10,998 bases of DNA from an uncultured Christensenella sp. (GTDB taxonomy: Bacteria > Bacillota > Clostridia > Christensenellales > UBA1242). The notes below the pieces were generated by a model that ran no database searches, had not been told where the DNA came from, and worked only from the letters and a program-made list of their open reading frames with translations. The stretch spans positions 1 through 10,998 of the forward strand of contig CAOKRZ010000026.1 of assembly GCA_948471335.1 (NCBI GenBank). Direction: 5' to 3'. Shown in pieces: positions 1 to 4,418 of this stretch. The translations under genes were made by a program, and so were the position numbers. The stretch's first letter is position 1, and each line of letters opens with the position of its first letter.

Positions 1-569
1 CTCATGATAAATGGCACTGAAATTGCACCAGTTGTCACGCCACTGGCATCAAAAGCAACTGCCCAAAATGTTTTTGGAACAAAAATCATCAGAATGAAAA
101 TGACCGCATAACCAGCTGAAAGAAGATATGCTAAAGGAATTTTAAATAAAATTCTAAGCGCTCCCAAAAGGAAACAAAATCCCACCCCAACGCCAACAAT
201 GCCAATAAACATCCATTTGTTAAAAACAGGAATTTGCTCTGCAAGCACCGCCAAATCAGGTTCTGCAATCGTGATAATCGCGCCCATAAGAAGGCAAGCA
301 AGACAAAGTATCCAGATCTTTTTGCTTTTGGTCAGAGTTGAAGCAATGTTTTGCCCAATTGGAATCATTGATTGATCTGCACCCAAAGAAAAGAAAGCAA
401 TCCCAAGAAAAAGCAAAATTGAACTGATTGAAAATTTAACAAGAACTGCCCCAGGCACATCAATCAAAATCAAACTGATTGCCAAAACAATAAGCGTGAT
501 AGGAAATACGCTTAAAAATGACTCTTTCAATTTCATTCGAAGGTTTTTAAAAGCCTGTTGATTTTTCAT
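1..569 (-). CDS. DUF1538 family membrane protein (3' end outside window)
   Basis: The minus-strand frame is open from ATG at 569 to the left edge, giving 189 residues without a stop, so the C-terminus is missing. The protein is very hydrophobic. After a short basic start it has membrane segments at about residues 18-33, 43-58, 86-100, 121-138 and 155-170. Diagnostic stretches are FSLGADQSMIPIG, TIAEPDLAVLAEQ and, near the edge, FDASGVTTGAISVPF, which match my memory of the DUF1538 family. That family includes UmpA/UmpB-type proteins reported to act as Na+/H+ antiporter subunits in a Halomonas. The substrate here is unknown. A clear promoter lies just upstream (585-613), after the terminator of the preceding group, so the gene is its own unit. 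The ribosome binding site is weak (GAG six bases before ATG). An internal ATG at 536 is an alternative start. Confidence 0.8.
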   Translation of the reverse strand, partial: MKNQQAFKNLRMKLKESFLSVFPITLIVLAISLILIDVPGAVLVKFSISSILLFLGIAFFSLGADQSMIPIGQNIASTLTKSKKIWILCLACLLMGAIITIAEPDLAVLAEQIPVFNKWMFIGIVGVGVGFCFLLGALRILFKIPLAYLLSAGYAVIFILMIFVPKTFWAVAFDASGVTTGAISVPFIM

Positions 570-584
570 AAAATACTCGATTCT

Positions 585-613
585 ATAGTAATAAAATCAT
601 CGAAATTTGTCAA
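585..613 (-). promoter_or_regulatory. Sigma-A-type promoter for the DUF1538 gene
   Basis: On the minus strand the -35 hexamer TTGACA (608-613) is a perfect consensus match. It is followed by a 17-bp spacer and the -10 hexamer TACTAT (585-590, four of six matches). Transcription would start near 578, a few bases before the ATG at 569, giving a very short leader. It lies between the upstream terminator (631-659) and the gene, exactly where a promoter is expected. Confidence 0.75.
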
Positions 614-630
614 ATCATTTTCTCTCATTT

Positions 631-659
631 AAAAAAGATGTCGCATTTTTGCAACATCT
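631..659 (-). terminator. Intrinsic terminator of the Nudix/mazG group
   Basis: In the minus-strand transcript, AGATGTTGCA and TGCGACATCT form a 10-bp stem around an AAAA loop, followed directly by six T. The one imperfect pair is a G-U wobble in the minus-strand RNA but would be a C-A mismatch in plus-strand RNA, which supports the minus orientation. It ends the transcription unit containing the Nudix and mazG genes. It begins directly after the stop codon of the orphan Nudix fragment (660-662), so it may originally have belonged to that Nudix gene. Confidence 0.88.
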
Positions 660-744
660 CTACAATTTATTTTCATTATTCTTTTTGCTTGCAATAAGCA
701 AAAGCAGTTCTTTCGAAATAATTCGAGACCAACTTTCAAAATTT
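660..744 (-). pseudogene. Orphan 3' fragment of a second Nudix gene
   Basis: Positions 681-744 repeat positions 1151-1214, the 3' coding end of the intact Nudix gene, with 62 of 64 bases identical. In the Nudix frame it reads NFESWSRIISKELLLLIASKK, identical in protein to the intact gene. It then diverges to NNENKL and a TAG stop at 660-662. Both base differences (693 and 732) are silent third-position changes. Upstream, the frame soon meets a TGA, and there is no start codon or ribosome binding site, so this is a remnant. It lies between the mazG stop codon (757-759) and the terminator. Confidence 0.8.
681..744. repeat. 64-bp direct repeat, copy 1 (outside mazG)
   Basis: This is one of two direct copies 470 bp apart (the other is 1151-1214), with mismatches only at 693/1163 and 732/1202. 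The pair brackets the whole mazG-like gene. Similarity ends abruptly on both sides. Confidence 0.9.
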
Positions 745-756
745 CTTCAAAAAAAA

Positions 757-1065
757 CTAGTTACTCCCCATAGTTTGCTTTTTATCAATGCGTGCTTGGT
801 ATTTTTTCAAAGCTTGATTTAAACATTCTTTAGAATCAATTTCAAGTTCATTGGCAAGCGAAAAAAGGCAATACAACACATCGCCAAATTCCAATTTGAA
901 TTCATCCTTAAGCTGGAATGGTTTTGTTCCATATTTTAAATTTTTAAGATATTCCTTTGTCAGCTCTCCAACTTCACTTTGAATGTTCAACAATCGCGCA
1001 TAAACAGGAACTGGCACTGTGTGAACTTTTTTGTTATCATTAAATTTTTTCACTTTCTGTTGCAT
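757..1065 (-). CDS. MazG-like nucleotide pyrophosphohydrolase, 102 aa
   Basis: A small all-alpha MazG-superfamily protein, a family that hydrolyses (d)NTPs to the monophosphate and pyrophosphate, often for nucleotide pool cleaning. The Mg2+-binding signature is visible: E31 and E34 in SEVGELTKE (the ExxE helix), and E59 and D62 in LEFGDVLYCLFSL (the ExxD helix). A further helix and a basic C-terminus follow. The start is ATG at 1065, because AAGGAG (1073-1078) sits seven bases before it. Longer frames from 1116 or 1092 have no such site and would overlap the Nudix gene. It lies 37 bp downstream of the Nudix gene on the same strand. The gene sits inside a pair of 64-bp direct repeats, so it looks like an inserted or removable cargo gene. 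The substrate cannot be told from sequence. Confidence 0.82.
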   Translation of the reverse strand: MQQKVKKFNDNKKVHTVPVPVYARLLNIQSEVGELTKEYLKNLKYGTKPFQLKDEFKLEFGDVLYCLFSLANELEIDSKECLNQALKKYQARIDKKQTMGSN

Positions 1066-1072
1066 TTGACTT

Positions 1073-1078
1073 CTCCTT
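1073..1078 (-). promoter_or_regulatory. Ribosome binding site fixing the mazG start
   Basis: AAGGAG on the minus strand, seven bases before the ATG at 1065. It decides for the 102-residue product over the 119-residue frame that begins at 1116 inside the Nudix gene. Confidence 0.8.
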
Positions 1079-1102
1079 AAATTTTCGAACATTTTTTTCT
1101 CT

Positions 1103-1726
1103 TTATTTTTGGGCATTGTAATCTATAAACCTGTTGTTCCATGGTTTAACCTTTTTGCTTGCTATAAGCAAAAGCAGTTCTTTCGAAATAATTCGAGACC
1201 AGCTTTCAAAATTTTCTATTTGACTTAAGTCTTCAATTTTAATAAATCTTGCTGTACCATCTGTAAACTCCGGAGTAAACTCTTTCTCTATGAATACAGG
1301 GAAAATAATCCCTACGTGTTTTGCGGACTTTTCAGTTATTGGAGTATATACAATGAGTGGATCAAAATCAGATTCTGCTTCTACCCCAACCCGCAATTCT
1401 TCAAAGATTTCTCTTTTCATTCCATTTTTAAATGTTTCAAGGTTGCTATTTTTACAATCTGACTCATCTAGGTGCCCGCCAATGTAAAGCAAAGATTTGT
1501 CCTTTTCTGGCGAGATCTTCCCTGTTGATTTTGCAGCTTTGTTTATAATCAAAACTTTGTTGTCAGAAGTTATAATGCATCCAGCACAAACAGGCTGAAT
1601 AACTCCATCCATATTCTCAACGATATCTCTGTCCCCAAACTTTAAATCGACGCTTAAATCTTCCAATTTATTAAGCCCCGCCATAATGTTTGAACCAGCG
1701 GCATCAAAATATCCTATCTTTTCCAT
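1103..1726 (-). CDS. Nudix hydrolase with enlarged Nudix box, 207 aa
   Basis: Nudix enzymes cleave nucleoside diphosphates linked to another moiety (NTPs, ADP-ribose, NADH, nucleotide sugars) using Mg2+ held by the Nudix box. Here the box reads GGHLDES at residues 83-89 and ends in E97-x7-R105-E106-IF-E109-E110-L, so the metal-binding glutamates are present. Two features are unusual: about seven extra residues lie between the leading Gly and E97, and the closing x-G-U is replaced by L-R-V. The N-terminal 40 residues are not recognised. The start is ATG at 1726, with AGGGG six bases upstream; a TTG at 1732 is too close to that site. The 3' end, including the last 15 codons, is where an orphan copy (681-744) diverges. 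It is 99 bp downstream of the RES gene and 37 bp upstream of mazG. Substrate unknown. Confidence 0.8.
   Translation of the reverse strand: MEKIGYFDAAGSNIMAGLNKLEDLSVDLKFGDRDIVENMDGVIQPVCAGCIITSDNKVLIINKAAKSTGKISPEKDKSLLYIGGHLDESDCKNSNLETFKNGMKREIFEELRVGVEAESDFDPLIVYTPITEKSAKHVGIIFPVFIEKEFTPEFTDGTARFIKIEDLSQIENFESWSRIISKELLLLIASKKVKPWNNRFIDYNAQK
1151..1214. repeat. 64-bp direct repeat, copy 2 (inside the Nudix 3' end)
   Basis: The partner of 681-744, lying in the coding sequence of the intact Nudix gene (residues about 171-192). Recombination between the two copies would remove exactly one repeat plus the mazG region (470 bp). It would leave an in-frame Nudix gene with a six-residue tail and the terminator directly behind it. 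Confidence 0.9.
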
Positions 1727-1791
1727 ATTCAACCCCTTTTTGATCTAAATACTTTTCGCTTATTTTTTAGCTTACACTTCACGATATTCAC

Positions 1792-1814
1792 TTTTGATTT
1801 TGCGGAAATCAAAA
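1792..1814. repeat. Perfect 9-bp inverted repeat between the RES and Nudix genes
   Basis: TTTTGATTT and AAATCAAAA flank a five-base loop. It lies 12 bp past the RES stop codon (1826-1828). There is no T-run after it on the minus strand, so it is at best a weak terminator or a processing hairpin. The arm matches the TTTTGATTT motif repeated upstream of the Mrr gene (3391-3447). Confidence 0.55.
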
Positions 1815-1825
1815 TATCTACCATA

Positions 1826-2659
1826 TTATAAAAAAGTTTTACTCATCCTATCCAAAATTTTCTTTGCCTCATCCTTTGTTAAACTTTGCTTATTATTATT
1901 TTTTATACTAACATTTTCTTTCATATCATAGAAATGATGAATTATTTGCTCTGCACAAATTATCTTACTTCCTTCACAAGCAAATTTATCGCGGCTTCCA
2001 TTAAATATAACATAATTACTTCCGCAAGCCACAGAACTATGATACTTTATACCATCAAATCCATTATCTTTTACTAGTTTTGTTACAAAGTTAGAAATGC
2101 TATAATATATCTCGTCTTTATACAACACAGCAAAAATATCTTTAAGTTTCTTCGCATAATAAGTATTTGAATCTCTTATATCCACAAAATCTGCTATTTT
2201 CAAATTTTTTGTTGGCTCGAAGTAGGCAAGTGAAATAAAATCACAATATGAAGGTTTCACTTCAACTAAAGCAGTATAGGCATCATCGGCAATGTAAAAA
2301 TTCCCTTCATTTTCTGTATTGCAACGACCTTTTTTTATTTTGTATAAAGGAGGTTCTCGTGAATTATTTTCATCGAAACCAATCATATTTTCTATATCTA
2401 CCATTTTCAATTCATTCGTTTTTATTATTCTACACCTAAATACTCTTTTTGGCAATTCACAATTATTATTCTTTTTTATACTTTCAATATATTTAACCAA
2501 CCATGCAACAAAATTGTTATTTTTTAAAAATTTCATTTTATCACTAACATCACTAAAAAAATCACAAAACTCATTGAAACAATTTTTATAATATAAGTCA
2601 TTTATCCCATTCACAATACTTTCCAAATACTCCTTTGGATTAATTTTATTATCGTTCAT
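1826..2659 (-). CDS. RES-domain protein with N-terminal extension, 277 aa
   Basis: RES domains (named for conserved R, E and S) include toxins such as MbcT/ParT-type proteins that consume or modify NAD+-related substrates. The domain is visible from about residue 70: KRVFRCRI, then GRCN (R112), FYIADDAYTALVEV (E133), and GFDGIKYHSS (S208/S209) with NYVIFN following. R112 and E133 fit the R and E, and one of the two serines fits the S. Residues 1-69 form a helical, charged extension of unknown role, which may correspond to the HEPN/RES-type N-terminal regions seen in some family members. The C-terminal 45 residues are Asn/Lys-rich. ATG at 2659 is preferred; a GTG at 2674 lies on top of the AAAGGTG ribosome site. 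The gene is visibly more AT-rich than the housekeeping genes to the right, suggesting transfer. No antitoxin gene (Xre/COG5642 type) is adjacent. Upstream is an Mrr nuclease 107 bp away, or 92 bp if GTG is used. Confidence 0.78.
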   Translation of the reverse strand: MNDNKINPKEYLESIVNGINDLYYKNCFNEFCDFFSDVSDKMKFLKNNNFVAWLVKYIESIKKNNNCELPKRVFRCRIIKTNELKMVDIENMIGFDENNSREPPLYKIKKGRCNTENEGNFYIADDAYTALVEVKPSYCDFISLAYFEPTKNLKIADFVDIRDSNTYYAKKLKDIFAVLYKDEIYYSISNFVTKLVKDNGFDGIKYHSSVACGSNYVIFNGSRDKFACEGSKIICAEQIIHHFYDMKENVSIKNNNKQSLTKDEAKKILDRMSKTFL

Positions 2660-2766
2660 ATTATTCTCAAACACCTTTACTAGTTAAGTTACATCATAAA
2701 AAATCTTTACCATCATTATTAATTATGTTTTTTTGCTTTTGTCTTGCAACACTAAATTATTAAAGA

Positions 2767-3342
2767 TTACCAACCTGCTAATTTATTAATTAAATCTTGT
2801 CTATCCCAAAGGTCAACATCATTTGCTTTGGCAAGTTCAATAGCACTTTTTGTAAAAGTGCTATTAGTGACAACCATACACTTATCTGCATTATAAAATT
2901 TCATTCCCCCAACAACTTCCATAATTGAATGATTTCCCACTTTACCACTATAACATTTTGTTTGAATGGCAATAAGTATGCCATCTTTTGATGCTAAAAT
3001 ATCAACGCCCTGATCCCCACTAGACCTTGTTACTTGTGTTCTGTATCCCATTTGCCTAAAAAGTTTAGAAACAAAATTCTCAAATTCAATCCCACTCATT
3101 AAATCAACATCTGTAATACGCATATTAATTCTAGACTTTTTGGTTGCAATATCATGAACTATAAAAAATATTCCTAAACCTATAGACGCAATACCTATTA
3201 AATAAAAAACTATTTTATAACCTAATCCATCATTTTTAAAAAACAAACTTGCTATTGCTATCATTATCGAGCCAAAAAGCAATAGAAAAATTTTTATTTG
3301 AAGTCCCGCATCTGCTTGATTTTGTGTGTTGCGTTTTCTCAT
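2767..3342 (-). CDS. Membrane-anchored Mrr-type (PD-(D/E)XK) endonuclease, 191 aa
   Basis: The N-terminus has two membrane helices (about residues 16-35 and 43-62) with a basic cytosolic start. A cytosolic Mrr_cat restriction-endonuclease domain follows from about residue 80. Its motifs are E88 in IEFENFV, GYRTQVTRSSGDQGVDI with D114, and the strand IAIQTKCY with Q127-x-K129, which is the PD-(D/E)XK core in its Mrr form. The C-terminal part (VVTNSTFTKSAIELAKANDV) fits the family too. Related two-helix Mrr proteins occur widely in Firmicutes. Mrr itself cuts modified foreign DNA, but the target here is unknown. The start is ATG at 3340-3342 with GGGAG (3350-3354) seven bases upstream. The promoter is at 3365-3370. 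The next gene downstream, on the same strand, is the RES protein. No methyltransferase accompanies it, so it is not a conventional restriction-modification pair. Confidence 0.85.
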   Translation of the reverse strand: MRKRNTQNQADAGLQIKIFLLLFGSIMIAIASLFFKNDGLGYKIVFYLIGIASIGLGIFFIVHDIATKKSRINMRITDVDLMSGIEFENFVSKLFRQMGYRTQVTRSSGDQGVDILASKDGILIAIQTKCYSGKVGNHSIMEVVGGMKFYNADKCMVVTNSTFTKSAIELAKANDVDLWDRQDLINKLAGW

Positions 3343-3364
3343 TTGTTCACTCCCTATATGTTGT

Positions 3365-3370
3365 ATTATA
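3365..3370 (-). promoter_or_regulatory. Extended -10 promoter of the Mrr gene
   Basis: TATAAT preceded by TGC (TGnTATAAT) on the minus strand, a perfect extended -10 element. There is no good -35 hexamer 17 bp upstream (AAACGG), which extended -10 promoters tolerate. The A/T-rich phased array directly upstream could act as an UP element. Transcription would begin near 3358, giving a short leader that contains the GGGAG ribosome site. Confidence 0.72.
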
Positions 3371-3390
3371 GCATACTATTACTAAATCCG

Positions 3391-3447
3391 TTTTGATTTT
3401 TTTGATTTATTTTGATTTTTTCAAAAAATTTTGATTATTTTTGATTT
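3391..3447. repeat. Phased TTTTGATT repeat array
   Basis: Five copies of TTTGATT have their G at 3395, 3404, 3414, 3433 and 3443, so the steps are 9, 10, 19 and 10 bases: one helical turn each, with one position skipped. On the coding (minus) strand they read AATCAAA. They end about 20 bp upstream of the extended -10 element of the Mrr gene. Possible roles are intrinsic curvature, an UP element or operator sites for a regulator. Confidence 0.6.
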
Positions 3448-3623
3448 CCTATAAGAATTGTCACTTTTTACACTATTTTTGGCAAAAATCAAAACACTTA
3501 AAAATTCATCACTTTGAAATGAAGACTTTTTTATTTTTGCAAAAAACATGAATAAAGCAAAAATTCCGCATTTTGTGTCTAAACTGCACTAATTTCCGCT
3601 ATATGCTGCGTATTTTGATAAAT

Positions 3624-3650
3624 AAAAGTCTTCTTAAAAAGAAGACTTTT
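3624..3650 (-). terminator. Intrinsic terminator after tRNA-Thr
   Basis: AAAAGTCTTCTT and AAGAAGACTTTT form a 12-bp perfect stem with a three-base loop, starting 14 bp past the tRNA CCA end. On the minus strand the stem ends in TTTTATTTAT. The structure is symmetric, so it could also work from the other side. Confidence 0.8.
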
Positions 3651-3663
3651 TGCTTACTTAATG

Positions 3664-3739
3664 TGGAGCTACTGGGCGGGATCGAACCGCCGACCTGTTG
3701 ATTACGAATCAACTGCTCTACCGACTGAGCCACAGTAGC
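3664..3739 (-). tRNA. tRNA-Thr (anticodon CGT)
   Basis: A 76-base tRNA on the minus strand. The 7-bp acceptor stem GCTACTG/CAGTAGC closes perfectly and is followed by TCCA, so the CCA end is encoded. The D arm contains GCTCAGTCGGTAGAGC, and the T arm GGCGGTTCGATCCCGCC. The anticodon arm is GTTGA-TTCGTAA-TCAAC, which puts CGT at positions 34-36 and reads the threonine codon ACG. It lies 25 bp downstream of the SGNH hydrolase stop codon. It may be read from the upstream operon or from its own promoter (3762-3790). Its 3' end faces the accessory region. Confidence 0.96.
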
Positions 3740-3745
3740 ACAACA

Positions 3746-3760
3746 GCCGCTTATTGCGGC
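3746..3760 (-). other. Short GC hairpin between the SGNH gene and tRNA-Thr
   Basis: GCCGC and GCGGC pair around a five-base loop, six bases before the tRNA 5' end. No T-run follows. It could be a processing structure in the tRNA 5' leader, or a fold that separates the mRNA from the tRNA. Confidence 0.45.
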
Positions 3761-3761
3761 G

Positions 3762-3790
3762 ATTTTAAATTTCTTTAACCATTTTCGCAA
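3762..3790 (-). promoter_or_regulatory. Possible promoter for tRNA-Thr
   Basis: On the minus strand TTGCGA (3785-3790) and TAAAAT (3762-3767) are separated by exactly 17 bp, matching four and five of six consensus positions. They overlap the 3' end of the SGNH hydrolase gene. Transcription would begin around 3755, about 16 bases before the tRNA. Confidence 0.5.
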
Positions 3791-4406
3791 GTTTTTCTGC
3801 CAGAAGTTTATGGCTGTCACTTGTCAAATGAACTCCATCAATTCCTGTTTGCAAGTCGCTGTTATCAACGTAAGGTATTTTTTTAGCGCTGCAGTAATTT
3901 TTTAGCATTAAGCTTAACTCTCGGCTTTTCTCGCCTGCCCCTTTATACTTATCGTTCATTTTGCAATAATCCGCCAATTCATTTACTGGTGGCAGCCCAG
4001 AAATGATAAGTTTTGGGGTTGATTTATCAATCTGTGATTTATATTTTTGCAAAAACTCAACATATTTGTCAATCATTTTAACGATGTCTGATGCACAATT
4101 ATTGAAACCTGCTTTCAATTCGTTTGTGCCAAGCATCAAAACAACGGCGTCAAGCCTGTCATGAGTGTCTAGGCAAGGTTTCAAATAGGTCCAGCCATTT
4201 CTACCTTGCTTGCCAGGCCTATCATCTTCTGAAAAAAGAGTCCTTGAATTTAAGCCTTCTTCAATTACTTCATACCCCCCCCCGAGTTTTTGTTGCAACA
4301 ATTTTGTCCATCTTTGATTTTCACCATATCTCAAATGGTCCGAGCCAGGAATATAGCCCCAAGTGTTTGAATCGCCAAAACAAAGTACTCTAATTTTTTT
4401 GCTCAT
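3765..4406 (-). CDS. SGNH/GDSL-type esterase, 213 aa
   Basis: A serine hydrolase of the SGNH fold; relatives deacetylate sugars or cleave small esters. The four blocks are in order: FGDSNTWG with nucleophile S13, GLNSRT with oxyanion G51, GTNE with N95, and DGVHLT with catalytic D190 and H193. There is no signal peptide, so it is probably cytoplasmic. The start is ATG at 4406 with GGAAGG upstream. It follows the S1 protein by 12 bp and is probably cotranscribed with it. The codons for G42-G44 form an uninterrupted run of nine G (4275-4283 on the opposite strand), within an AT-rich gene. Slippage by one base would shift the frame before the second catalytic block. The natural substrate is unknown. 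Confidence 0.87.
   Translation of the reverse strand: MSKKIRVLCFGDSNTWGYIPGSDHLRYGENQRWTKLLQQKLGGGYEVIEEGLNSRTLFSEDDRPGKQGRNGWTYLKPCLDTHDRLDAVVLMLGTNELKAGFNNCASDIVKMIDKYVEFLQKYKSQIDKSTPKLIISGLPPVNELADYCKMNDKYKGAGEKSRELSLMLKNYCSAKKIPYVDNSDLQTGIDGVHLTSDSHKLLAEKLAKMVKEI
4275..4283 (-). repeat. Nine-base G homopolymer in the SGNH coding sequence
   Basis: Nine consecutive C on the plus strand encode Gly42-Gly44 of the SGNH hydrolase. It is the longest G/C run I see in the window and the kind of tract that undergoes slipped-strand mispairing. The current length keeps the frame open. Confidence 0.9.
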
Positions 4407-4418
4407 TGTATAACCTTC

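Larger units (their letters stand above)
3343..3663. other. AT-rich intergenic region between tRNA-Thr and the Mrr gene
   Basis: I see no credible gene in these 321 bases. Reading right to left, the region contains the tRNA terminator (3624-3650) and a low-complexity AT-rich stretch (about 3480-3600). It then has the phased TTTTGATT array (3391-3447) and the promoter and ribosome binding site of the Mrr gene (3350-3370). An AAAATCAAAA at 3485-3494 is an inverted copy of the array motif. Confidence 0.7.

Noticed and set aside
607..822. Plus-strand reading frame over the terminator and mazG end
   Set aside because: It crosses the terminator, the Nudix remnant and the mazG 3' end on the wrong strand. 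Its hydrophobic composition comes from the T-rich DNA.
2702..2768. AATCTTTA/TAAAGATT inverted repeat between the Mrr and RES genes, with T-run on the minus strand
   Set aside because: The arms are eight A/T-rich pairs separated by about 50 bases, too weak and too open for a convincing terminator. It is mentioned only because it would separate the two genes if real.
3391..3447. The TTTTGATT array as a CRISPR or plasmid-type iteron origin
   Set aside because: The units are far too short and lack spacers for CRISPR, and no replication initiator gene or DnaA boxes are nearby.
3521..3532. GAAGACTTTTTT near 3521, resembling one arm of the tRNA terminator (3639-3650)
   Set aside because: Only about 10 bases match and there is no second arm beside it. 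It may be a degenerate terminator remnant or chance in AT-rich DNA.
3599..3820. Minus-strand reading frame across the tRNA-Thr gene
   Set aside because: It covers the tRNA and its terminator and has no ribosome binding site or family resemblance.
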